NCBI RefSeq assembly: GCF_900106055.1
Contig: NZ_LT629792.1
Location: 2,294,001 to 2,358,000, forward strand
Direction of reading: 5' to 3'
DNA length: 64,000 nt
From: Schaalia radingae
GTDB lineage: Bacteria > Actinomycetota > Actinomycetes > Actinomycetales > Actinomycetaceae
How positions within the stretch are numbered: position 1 is the stretch's first letter; the number at the start of each line of letters is the position of its first letter. A program made the position numbers and the translations under genes. Under the pieces are notes generated by a model that was given only the letters and a program-made list of their open reading frames with translations, was not told the DNA's origin and ran no database searches. Below are positions 54,516 through 62,598 of the stretch, one piece after another.

Positions 54516-54551
54516 GGTAAGGGCTCTGGGTGTTATTCCAGAGCCCTTACC
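54516..54551 (+). terminator. Terminator of the adhesin gene
   Basis: Perfect 14-base arms (54516-54529 and 54538-54551) with an 8-base loop, 7 bases after the stop codon. Ends in TTACC rather than a T-run. Confidence 0.8.
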
Positions 54552-54659
54552 TATGTCCGACAGATGGGCATTAGCCCCAGATTCGCCAACTAGTGAAACT
54601 CCCTACAAGCCAAGGACTATCCCGATGTAAAACCATATTTATTCAGGTAGGACTTAAGT

Positions 54660-56085
54660 GGCTCTTCACGAACGAGGGTGTAGTCGGTTGAGCGCGTCGG
54701 TGGCCGGGTAGGGGTCGAGGTCTCCCGGATGATGGAAGTTCTTCACGCTCGCCATCCCGAAAGACCTCGACGTGCTCCACCCTACTTTCGCGACCCCTGA
54801 CCTGACCACGTTCTGCCGCCTCGACGAGCTCGGCCTCGTCGCCGTCGGCCAGCTGATCGAGCCGGATCGGGCCACGATCGAATGCCGCGTCGTCGAGGAC
54901 GACCCGTGGTGTCGGAAGTGCGGTGTCGAGGGCGTGCCGCGGGACACGGTCACGCGTCGACTGGCGCACGAGCCGTTCGGGCACCGGCCGACGACCCTGC
55001 TGGTGCGGGTGCGCCGGTACCGGTGCGGACACTGCCGGCGCACGTGGCGGCAGGACATGACGCGGGCAGCGGCGCCGCGTGCGAAGATCTCCCGCGGCGG
55101 CCTGGAGTGGGCGCTGCGGGGCATCGTCATCGACCACCTCACCGTCACCCGCGTCGCCGCAGGTCTCGGGGTGTCCTGGAGTGCCGCGAACGCCGCCGTC
55201 CTCGCGGAAGGCAAGCGGCGCCTGATCGACGACCCCGCCCGGTTCGACGGGGTCACCACGATCGGTGTCGACGAGCACGTCTGGCGACACACGAGGCTGG
55301 GCGACAAGTACGTCACCGTGATCATCGACCTCACGCCCGCGAGGAACAAGACCGGGCCGGCGAGGCTGCTGGACATGGTCGAGGGCCGCTCCAAGGTGGT
55401 GTTCAAGCAGTGGCTCGCCGCCCGCCCTGCGGACTGGGCGAAGCGGATCGAGGTGGTCGCGATGGACGGCTTCGCCGGGTTCAAGACCGCTGCCGCCGAG
55501 GAACTCCCCGACGCCGTCCCCGTCATGGACCCGTTCCACGTGGTCCGCCTCGCCGGCGACGCGCTGGATGTCTGCCGGCGTCGGGTCCAGCAAGACACCA
55601 CCGGGCACCGCGGGCTCAAGGGCGACCCGCTCTACAAAGCCCGCCGCACCCTGCACACCGGGGCGAGCCTGCTCACCGACCGGCAGCGGGCACGCCTGGA
55701 CGCAGTGTTCGCGAGCGAGGAGCACGTCGAGGTCGAGGCGACCTGGGGCATCTACCAGCGCATCGTCGCGGCCTACCGGGAGCCCGACAAGAAGAAAGCG
55801 AAGGCGATGATGCAGGAGGTGATCGCTGCGATCAGCAGCGGCGTTCCCGCGGCGCTCGTCGAGGTCCGCAAGCTCGGCCGGACCATGAAGCAGCGGGCGG
55901 GCGACATCCTCGCATTCTTCGACCGCCCCGGCACCAGCAACGGCCCCACCGAGGCCATCAACGGGCGACTCGAACACCTCCGCGGCTCCGCCCTCGGCTT
56001 CCGCAACCTCACCCACTACATCGCTCGGTCGCTGCTCGAAGCCGGAGGGTTTAGACCCGCGCTACACCCTCGTTCGTGAAGAGCC
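54660..56085 (+). mobile_element. ISL3-family insertion sequence, copy 2
   Basis: 1426 bases, inverted relative to copy 1, with the same 24-bp terminal repeats (54660-54683 and 56062-56085). Confidence 0.93.
54772..56079 (+). CDS. ISL3-family transposase, copy 2
   Basis: 435 residues, identical in protein sequence to copy 1 at 51163-52470, with the same zinc motifs and DDE residues. Identity of the two copies points to a recent assembly of the composite element. The stop codon lies inside the terminal inverted repeat. Confidence 0.95.
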   Translation: MLHPTFATPDLTTFCRLDELGLVAVGQLIEPDRATIECRVVEDDPWCRKCGVEGVPRDTVTRRLAHEPFGHRPTTLLVRVRRYRCGHCRRTWRQDMTRAAAPRAKISRGGLEWALRGIVIDHLTVTRVAAGLGVSWSAANAAVLAEGKRRLIDDPARFDGVTTIGVDEHVWRHTRLGDKYVTVIIDLTPARNKTGPARLLDMVEGRSKVVFKQWLAARPADWAKRIEVVAMDGFAGFKTAAAEELPDAVPVMDPFHVVRLAGDALDVCRRRVQQDTTGHRGLKGDPLYKARRTLHTGASLLTDRQRARLDAVFASEEHVEVEATWGIYQRIVAAYREPDKKKAKAMMQEVIAAISSGVPAALVEVRKLGRTMKQRAGDILAFFDRPGTSNGPTEAINGRLEHLRGSALGFRNLTHYIARSLLEAGGFRPALHPRS

Positions 56086-56757
56086 TTTTAACGTGACAGG
56101 ATCTTGTGAACCGGCTGGGCGAGTCAGACTGCTTTCTTCTCCCTCTGGAGCGGTCTGCCCCATCGAGGCGCGTATCTGGTTGAGTGTTTCTTGCGCCCTG
56201 ACACGCTGCTGGTCAATACGCAACCTGCGTATCTCCTCCTGCGACAATCCCAACTTTTCCAAACCGACATCAGAATCCGCATACCCCGGGATAACAGCAG
56301 CAACCTTCGCAAACGAATCAGCACGAGCCGCGCCCGATTCTTCACGAGTCGGAGCCCAAATCGCCGTAACCTTCTCAAGAGCCTGCTCGCCAGGGGAACG
56401 CCCATCCCGCACATGCACAGCAATCATCAGCGTGTGAACAAGCGCGCGCCCAAACGCCACATTCTGCCGGTCAGCAATACGAATCAACCGGCGCTCAGCC
56501 GCAGCCTGAGACTCCGCAGACGTCGGATTATCCAACGTGATACCCATATAGTCCACAGGCACCCGCATTGACGCCGCGCACAGCATTGCCATCGACTTGA
56601 GCATCTCCACGTGCGGAGCCATCGACGCCTGCGCAACCTGCTCAATAGTCGGCACATCACCGTCAATATCTTTACTGGCGGAATCGTCCTTAGTCTTTGT
56701 CGCAATAGAAGCGACAACCTCCTTGGGGAGGGCGATCTTGCTTGTTGTCAGTGCCAT
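56062..56757 (-). pseudogene. Chimera: capsid N-terminus fused in frame to portal C-terminal part, cut by transposon
   Basis: 231 codons. The first 27 or so (MALTTSKIALPKEVVASIAT and a few more) are the start of a siphophage major capsid protein, in its normal place 14 bases behind the scaffold gene and with AAAGGA. The rest is portal: MAPHVEMLKSMAMLCAASM, GITLDNPTSAESQAAAERRL and VGLEKLGLSQEEIRRLR are conserved portal segments. The frame then runs into the ISL3 terminal repeat and stops. The joint near 56676 is a deletion or duplication endpoint. Rejoining across the 8-bp target duplication gives one continuous portal C-terminus ending at 50993. Confidence 0.85.
56086..56093. repeat. Target site duplication, right copy
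   Basis: TTTTAACG, matching 51149-51156. Confidence 0.92.
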
Positions 56758-56771
56758 GATGGGAGTCCTTT

Positions 56772-57356
56772 CTAATTGTTAATACCCAGTAGGCGGTTAG
56801 CGGTTTCCAGTTCCACACTTCGACGCGGTGACTCTGGCTGAGAGCCTGCGCCGCGTACAACTGGTCGTGGTTTGAGGAGTTCAGCGAGCACCTTGGCGTG
56901 CGCTTCGATTTCCTCGCGCGTTCCCCCGCGTAACGCCTCAGCGGGAACGCCGGTTTCTTTGGAGATTTCCGCGCGCCACGCGGCGCACTGGTGTTCGGTC
57001 TCGAACCGCGCGATCTGCGCTTTCAGCTGCTCGACTTCATCCGCGAGCGCACTGTTTTTGTCCTGCAGGGCCTGGTAGTCGACTGCCTGTTCGGGAGTGG
57101 TTTCTGTGGCCTGCTCGCGCGGCTCATTCGCGTCGTCTTCGGGCTCGTCAGCTTCTGGTGCTTGAGCGGTTTCACTGTCAGAGTCGGCAGCCGTCTCTTC
57201 CGCCTTGGTCGCGTCTTCAACGCTTTCGCTTGGCTGAGAAGGTTGACCGGTTTCGCCGCTAGTGTCGGCTGCGTTCTTGTCGCTGCCGCCTTGCGGCGAG
57301 TCCGGCAGTGCAAATACCAGGTTCCGATGCCTGTTCATTTCTAATCTCGTGAACAT
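56772..57356 (-). CDS. Phage capsid scaffold protein
   Basis: 194 residues from the ATG at 57354-57356; the ATG at 57338 is an alternative. Very acidic N-terminal half (runs of Glu, Asp, Ala, Pro), a central coiled coil (YQALQDKNSALADEVEQLKA), and a C-terminal capsid-binding helix region with ISKETGVPAEALRGGTREE, as in scaffolds of actinobacterial siphophages. It is the only complete gene of this head module. Its start region is duplicated at 49503-49632. Confidence 0.85.
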   Translation of the reverse strand: MFTRLEMNRHRNLVFALPDSPQGGSDKNAADTSGETGQPSQPSESVEDATKAEETAADSDSETAQAPEADEPEDDANEPREQATETTPEQAVDYQALQDKNSALADEVEQLKAQIARFETEHQCAAWRAEISKETGVPAEALRGGTREEIEAHAKVLAELLKPRPVVRGAGSQPESPRRSVELETANRLLGINN

Positions 57357-57424
57357 GTTCCTCCCATCACTATGGGAGTGCGGGTTGCGGGGCATAAAAA
57401 ACCACCCAACCTGAGGGGGGTGGC
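57297..57424. repeat. Direct repeat of about 130 bp, copy B
   Basis: Matches 49503-49632: scaffold gene start, ribosome site and upstream terminator. Homology stops right behind the terminator, where copy A continues into the MuF-toxin gene and copy B does not. Confidence 0.92.
57396..57423 (-). terminator. Terminator before the scaffold gene, copy B
   Basis: CCACCC (57402-57407) and GGGTGG (57418-57423) with TTTTTT on the minus strand, as at 49602-49631. The gene it once ended is gone. Confidence 0.85.
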
Positions 57425-57495
57425 AACAAGTTTCAAGCCCTTATTAGAATTGCTATATTGCGTCTATCTAGCCGGCGGACTATCCTAGAAACAAG

Positions 57496-57611
57496 TAGGA
57501 GCGGCGTGCACGACCCTGTGGAGGTGTGTGTGCGGCTCCTCTTTTCGTAGTAGAATTAAATCCTGTAGGAGCCCCGTGCGCGACCCCATGTGGTGCGTGC
57601 GCGGCTCCTAC
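57496..57611 (+). repeat. Tandem pair of related long hairpins
   Basis: Two units, 57496-57542 and 57565-57611, share the pattern TAGGAGC, GTGC(A/G)CGACCC, a loop, GTG(T/C)GTG, and GGCTCCT. Outer stems are AGGAGC/GCTCCT in the first and GTAGGAGCC/GGCTCCTAC in the second, with further pairing inside. The first is followed by CTTTTCG. No gene is present between 57425 and 57722. They may be double terminators or structured RNA elements of the lost phage. Confidence 0.7.
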
Positions 57612-57722
57612 TTCTTATCTCGCCCTAAGAAGCTTTGAGTCGTGAGTTATCACGTATAGCGGTGCCCCTTTTACCCGTCGACTTACAGCTAACTGATCGA
57701 TTAATTCCTGATCCGAGAAATA

Positions 57723-59047
57723 CGGGTTATAGGACATTTTCTGTTGCTTTTGTGGGGACTTTTCGTTGTTGTGGTGGGGAAAGGTCGTGGTTCAAGTTGG
57801 TTGGGGGCAACTTGAAGGTCGGACAAATTGTGTTGCTGTGAGTGGGGTTTTTCGGCTTTGTAGCGCGGGAAAGTCTGCTTTGAAGTTGGGTCGGGCATTG
57901 TGTGGGGATGAATATTCCTTCGTGCCCGGTGTGCGGGCGTGTGATGACTCGTCATGGGCATTCCTCTTCGGGGCCCAAAGGTAGCGGTGTAAAGCGTGCA
58001 ATGTCAGTCAGGTCAGGCATATTGATGCGTGCGCGAAGCATTTGGACGAGTTCTTATCGTGGTTGTTGTCGGGGGCCAGGCAGGTGGACATGCCGCGGGC
58101 TGGCCGATCGTTTCGACGCAGGTGCGCATCATTGTGGCAGGTGTGGCCTTTGGCTCCGGTTGTTGATCAGGTTCATGATGTGGTCTTTGCTGACGGGATT
58201 TATTTGAGCCGTCACGTGGTCATTGTGATTGCTCAAAGCCGCACGCACGTACTGGGGTGGTATGTGGCTCGTCGCGAGAATTCACGCTCGTGGGGGGCGT
58301 TGATGAACCGGATCGCGCCACCGCTTCTAGTAGTCAGTGATGGTGGTAGTGGTTTTGATAAAGCCAGGCGTGCCGCATGGCCCAACACGCGGGTGCAGCG
58401 GTGCACGTTCCACGCGTTTGGGCAGATCAAGAAAGCCACGACAATGCGTCCGAAGCTGGAAGCATCCCAGCAGTTGTATGCCCTGGGTAAAGACCTCTTG
58501 CACGTGACAACTGTTGAACAAGCCCGCCAATGGGTTCAGGACTACCACCAGTGGTGCGCCCGCTGGAAGGATTTCCTTGCAGAAAAGACATTGAGCGACA
58601 ATGGGTGGGTGTACACCCATGAGCGGCTTGTACGCGCGCGTAACAGCATGAACCGGCTGATCAGCAAAGGCGTGCTTTTTACTTTTGTGGACCCACACTG
58701 GGACCATGCCATGCCAGCGATGAACAACCAGATCGAAGGAGCAACCAACGCTCCCTTAAGGCAGGTACTGCGTGACCACCGGGGAATGCGCCTGACCAGG
58801 CGGATCAAAGCAGTGTTCTGGTGGTGCTACATGCACTCTGAGCACCCTTTACCAGCAGCCAAGATCGTGAAAGTCATGCCCACCGACAAACACATCGAGA
58901 CCGCGTGGGCCACAGCCTGCCAAGAACACCCCATCACTGCAAGCATCCCCCGATGGGGCGACGCAATCTGCTGGAACGAACTCCACCACACCACGCCCTA
59001 CCACAACCCATGGGACTAAAAAGCAACACAAAATGTCCTATAACCCG
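57723..59047 (+). mobile_element. IS1249-like insertion sequence, inactivated
   Basis: 29-bp terminal inverted repeats with one mismatch (57723-57751 and 59019-59047), beginning CGGGTTATAGGACATTTT, enclose a single transposase gene. No obvious target duplication. The right end abuts the stop codon of gene Y exactly. Confidence 0.85.
57908..59019 (+). pseudogene. IS1249-type transposase, frameshifted and with nonsense mutation
   Basis: The N-terminal zinc part (MNIPSCPVCGRVMTRHGHSSS) is in one frame. Near 57978 the frame shifts, and the codon for the expected Trp of the QRWRCK motif is TAG. The remainder (CKACNVSQVRHIDACAKHLDEF onward, to NPWD) is open in the next frame with intact family motifs such as VVSDGGSGF, QRCTFHAFGQ, and NNQIEGATNAPLR. 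Two independent lesions make programmed frameshifting unlikely. Confidence 0.85.
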
Positions 59048-59230
59048 CTACTCATACATTGGAACCGAATCCCATGGACGTTTGCCTCTGAGACAATCGA
59101 TCATCCACTGATGAACCTCGGTGTAACCAAGAGAGAGGTATTTGTGCTTGATCTCCTCGTCCGAATACCGTTCATTCTCCTCTGGGGTCGTGACATACCA
59201 GAAAAGTTCAAAAGCGCTTCGTTCCATCAT
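59048..59230 (-). CDS. Small protein Y, unknown function
   Basis: 60 residues from the ATG at 59228-59230 (a TTG five codons earlier is possible). Acidic/aromatic: FELFWYVTTPEENERYSDEE, then LSLGYTEVHQWMIDCLRGK. No family recognised. It is the intact counterpart of the broken copy at 47422-47530. Downstream, an IS begins right behind its stop codon; upstream lies the remnant of gene X. Confidence 0.5.
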   Translation of the reverse strand: MMERSAFELFWYVTTPEENERYSDEEIKHKYLSLGYTEVHQWMIDCLRGKRPWDSVPMYE

Positions 59231-59363
59231 CCCCTTTTCACTCAATCTTCCGCTCCATTCAAGGTGAAGTAGTCATGAAAGTTGACGAGAACACTTTTTC
59301 AATCTGCTGACACCATGTTTGTCGTTACCTCAAACTCGAATCTTGACAGTACTCACGAATGTC

Positions 59364-59492
59364 AACGGAGTTTGATCTGCTTCGCGCCGCTGAGCATGTC
59401 GCACAGGGCATCGAATATCCAGCAGCCCCGTAAATATGCGACATCTGGGGATTGATTTTTCACAGTGGCAATCGGATTAGCTAGAGAACATC
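59364..59492 (-). pseudogene. Gene X remnant, C-terminal 42 codons
   Basis: Minus-strand frame ANPIATVKNQSPDVAYLRGC then WIFDALCDMLSGAKQIKLR, stop; a TGA blocks it upstream at 59493-59495. The matching remnant is at 47549-47821. Homology continues upstream at the DNA level on both sides (CACTGA(C/T)ACCGCGCACG in both). Confidence 0.7.
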
Positions 59493-59495
59493 AGT

Positions 59496-59787
59496 AAACA
59501 CTGACACCGCGCACGACCCTAAGACTTTCCGCAGGATCCGGACAAATCAGGCCAATCTCCGACTTCTCACCATGAGAGCATTAAGGAGGATCCGACGCGA
59601 CTGCGCTTCTTCAACCTCTTCAATCGGGCAGTTTCATAGTGCCGAATTACTAACTAGTGGCCATATTCGCAGCTTCTTCCTCGCCATTATGTGGACATTT
59701 TTAGAAAACTACAGACAAACCACCACGTCGAGAGGAGAATACCGTTATTCACTATCGTGGATGTTTCTCTACGAAGGGATCAGATCA
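59496..59787. other. Boundary between island and chromosome
   Basis: Nearly 300 bases. The left third still matches the 47.7-kb block; the rest is the leader of the lhgO gene. The frame of that gene is open from 59572, but no ribosome site supports the upstream starts. Confidence 0.5.
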
Positions 59788-60999
59788 ATGACGACATTAT
59801 CGTTCGGAGTAATCGGCGCCGGCATCATTGGCGCTGCGGTGGCGCACGAACTCACAACACGCTATCCCGACTGTCACATTAGCGTTTACGAGAAGGAGAA
59901 AGAGGCTGCAGCTCACCAGACTGGACACAATTCGGGTGTCGTTCATGCAGGTCTATACTACGAACCCGGCGGCCTGAAAGCCCGCCTTTGTCGACGCGGT
60001 GTGAGTCTTCTCCGGGAGTTCTGTGAAGAGCATTCGTTGCCATACAACGAATGCGGCAAACTCGTAGTCGCACTTACTGAGGATGAAGAACCACGCTTAC
60101 AGGCGATCTTTGAAAGAGCCACTGCAAACGGCGTACCTGATGTTGCCATTGTTGGGCCCAACGAAATCCAAAACATCGAACCGGAGGCCGTCGGACGCCT
60201 CGCACTCCATTCCCCTCATACAGCCATTGTTGACTACGTAGCCATCACAAAAGCCCTCATAGACGAAGTGCGTAAGGCAGGCGGCGAGATTCACTACGAT
60301 TCTGCCGTCACCGGACTGTCAGCTAAAGACCGCGGATGTTTACTTCGCACCGAAGATGGGGTGACATTCCACGATGCCGTAATCGCATGTGCCGGACTGC
60401 AGTCAGACAAGATTGCACGGATGACAGGACAGCCATCCGATCCTGCCATTGTGCCGTTCTTTGGCCAATACTCCCTACTCGACTCCAGCATGAAAGATCT
60501 CATCAATGGCCTCGTCTATCCTGTTCCCGATCCTGCCTATCCCTTCTTGGGTGTGCACATCACCAAGAGAATCGACAATGAAGTTCTGATTGGTCCGAAT
60601 GCATTTCTGTCGTTCGGCCGTGAGGATTACTCCGGTATTCATCCCAGCGTCCTTGACAGCCTGGATATAGCGCTTAACCCCGGATTCTGGCGCTTCGCGG
60701 CTCAGAATATGCATGCCGCTAAACGCGAAGTCGCCTCGGTAATCTCGAGACAAAAATTTCTTGCCGGTGCAGCTCAATACGTGCCCGCCTTGGAAGGCGC
60801 CCACACTACCCCCATTACTCGAGGAATCCGCGCCCAAGCAATGGACGGTGACGGAAACCTCGTCGACGACTTCGTCATCGAACAGAACGGACGCGCCACG
60901 CTTGTACGCAATGCCCCATCACCTGGCGCAACCTCATCGATGGCTATTGCGGAATACATCGTGGACCATATGGAATCTTCCTCAGGCCTCCGCCTCTGA
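59788..60999 (+). CDS. lhgO: L-2-hydroxyglutarate oxidase (FAD-dependent)
   Basis: 403 residues from the ATG at 59788 with GAAGGGA upstream. FAD fold with GVIGAGIIGAAVAHEL (residues 7-22), the HQTGHNSGVVHAGLYY active-site segment and a C-terminal VRNAPSPGATSSMAIAEYI stretch of the LhgO group of the DAO family. Oxidises L-2-hydroxyglutarate to 2-oxoglutarate, passing electrons to oxygen or quinone. The next gene, 47 bases on, is an organic-acid transporter of the MHS type, so the pair probably takes up and oxidises a hydroxy-dicarboxylate. Confidence 0.9.
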   Translation: MTTLSFGVIGAGIIGAAVAHELTTRYPDCHISVYEKEKEAAAHQTGHNSGVVHAGLYYEPGGLKARLCRRGVSLLREFCEEHSLPYNECGKLVVALTEDEEPRLQAIFERATANGVPDVAIVGPNEIQNIEPEAVGRLALHSPHTAIVDYVAITKALIDEVRKAGGEIHYDSAVTGLSAKDRGCLLRTEDGVTFHDAVIACAGLQSDKIARMTGQPSDPAIVPFFGQYSLLDSSMKDLINGLVYPVPDPAYPFLGVHITKRIDNEVLIGPNAFLSFGREDYSGIHPSVLDSLDIALNPGFWRFAAQNMHAAKREVASVISRQKFLAGAAQYVPALEGAHTTPITRGIRAQAMDGDGNLVDDFVIEQNGRATLVRNAPSPGATSSMAIAEYIVDHMESSSGLRL

Positions 61000-61046
61000 A
61001 ATTACTTTCCCTAATCCCTCCAATTCATCTGTATAGGAGCACTTCA

Positions 61047-62387
61047 ATGACGCAGACTCACTCCTCTGCCAGCGGTGTTTCACCATCTCCCCAGACGGAA
61101 ACATCAGAACAGGAAAAGTCACGCCTACGGAAAGTAGCGATAGCAACTGTCCTCGGGACAACAGTCGAATGGTTCGACTTCTATCTTTACGCAACTATGG
61201 CATCAATCGTATTCGGAGGCGTTTTCTTCCCCACTGAGAGCCCTGAACTCGCGACCTTGTCATCTTTCGCAACTTTTGCCGTCGGCTTCATCGCTCGCCC
61301 TTTCGGTGGAATCGTGTTCGGCCACCTAGGTGACAAGGTGGGAAGAAAGACAACGCTCGTTATTACTTTCTCTCTTATGGGCGTCTCAACGTTCCTCATT
61401 GGACTACTACCGACATACGCGCAGATCGGCGTGTGGGCACCCATTCTGCTGGTGGTTCTTCGAATTCTCGAAGGTCTCGGTGCAGGCGCGGAATATGCGG
61501 GCGCCGCCGTCAACTCGTACGAACATGCCGCTGAAGACCGTCGCGGACGACAAGGTGCATGGCCGGCTCTGGGGCTCAATATGGGATTGTTGCTATCCTC
61601 CGCTGTAATTTTCCTGATGACTCTTTCTGGGGATACTTTCCTCATGAATAACGGATGGCGTATCCCCTTCTTGGCCTCCATCATCCTCGTTGCGATTGGC
61701 TTGTGGGTGAGAAATTCGCTACCAGAATCTCCGACCTATGAGAAAGACGTCGAAAACGCCAAAGTCAAGGTCGTATTCAAGGATGTATTTACCCGCCATT
61801 GGCGTTCACTCTTGGTTGTTGTCATCATCGCCATTGGCTATAACGCGATCAGTTATATTTTCAAGACCTTCTCGCTGGCTTACCTTAAGCAATTCCAAGA
61901 TGTCAGTGCTAACACAACCTCCGGTTCAGTAATGGTGGGTGCCGCCATCGCCATCATCGTGGTTCCATTCTTTGGAGCCATGTGCGACCGGTTTGGATCA
62001 CGTAACGTCATTATGACCGGTGGGGCTTTTTCCGCGATCTACGCCTTCATCTTCCTCAAATTGCTGGAAAGCGGTACGGATCTGAATGCCTACATCGCTC
62101 TTGCGATCGGCACTGGCATATTGGCTCCTATGATGTTTGCCGCACAAGGCTCATTCCTATCACGGCAGTTCCCACCAGAGGCTCGTTCCACAGGTGTGGG
62201 CGCTGCTCGCGAGCTGGGCACAGCTATTGCCGGTGGCCTTGCGCCACTTGGGGCATTGTCGCTAGTTGTGGCTTCACCGACGAACTCAACAACTGGTGTG
62301 GGTATCGTTCTTGTCGCTTCAGGCCTTTTAGTCCTCATTGCTCCAATCTTCGACCAAGGCAAGCGTTACACGACGAGTAAGAACTGA
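61047..62387 (+). CDS. MHS-family MFS transporter (metabolite:proton symporter)
   Basis: 446 residues, TAGGAG ribosome site. The signature TTVEWFDFYLYATMAS in helix 1, RPFGGIVFGHLGDKVGRK in the 2-3 loop and GLGAGAEYAGAAV in helix 4 place it in the ShiA/KgtP/ProP group. About 12 membrane helices. Co-transcribed with lhgO, so 2-hydroxyglutarate or 2-oxoglutarate is a reasonable guess for the substrate; shikimate or betaine are alternatives. Confidence 0.92.
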   Translation: MTQTHSSASGVSPSPQTETSEQEKSRLRKVAIATVLGTTVEWFDFYLYATMASIVFGGVFFPTESPELATLSSFATFAVGFIARPFGGIVFGHLGDKVGRKTTLVITFSLMGVSTFLIGLLPTYAQIGVWAPILLVVLRILEGLGAGAEYAGAAVNSYEHAAEDRRGRQGAWPALGLNMGLLLSSAVIFLMTLSGDTFLMNNGWRIPFLASIILVAIGLWVRNSLPESPTYEKDVENAKVKVVFKDVFTRHWRSLLVVVIIAIGYNAISYIFKTFSLAYLKQFQDVSANTTSGSVMVGAAIAIIVVPFFGAMCDRFGSRNVIMTGGAFSAIYAFIFLKLLESGTDLNAYIALAIGTGILAPMMFAAQGSFLSRQFPPEARSTGVGAARELGTAIAGGLAPLGALSLVVASPTNSTTGVGIVLVASGLLVLIAPIFDQGKRYTTSKN

Positions 62388-62598
62388 ATACGCGTTTCCT
62401 ATCATCTTCGCGTGTGCGGGAAAGGAGGAAGCCAGCAGGCCTGCCCGAGGATTTCTCCCTGGTGGGCTGGCGAACTGGCTTCACGGCTATCGTATTGGGA
62501 TTACCTCCGCGTGGACAGGTGTTGTGAATTGCCCGGGCGGGTCAGACAATTGTGGGCAGACAACAACGAGCCGCACACCGCACAGCAAAGGAGGCACC

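Larger units (their letters stand above)
51157..56085. mobile_element. Composite transposon: two inverted ISL3-family copies around an LPXTG adhesin
   Basis: 4929 bases. Ends are the outer inverted repeats of the two insertion sequences, which begin GGCTCTTCACGAACGAGGG; TTTTAACG is duplicated outside both ends. The two insertion sequences are 1426 bases each, apparently identical, and in opposite orientation. The duplicated target shows that the whole unit moved as one. The middle is much lower in GC than the IS copies and the host. Confidence 0.92.

Noticed and set aside
57908..59019. Programmed frameshift in the IS1249-like transposase
   Set aside because: Besides the frame change, an in-frame TAG replaces the conserved Trp codon, and no slippery sequence is evident.
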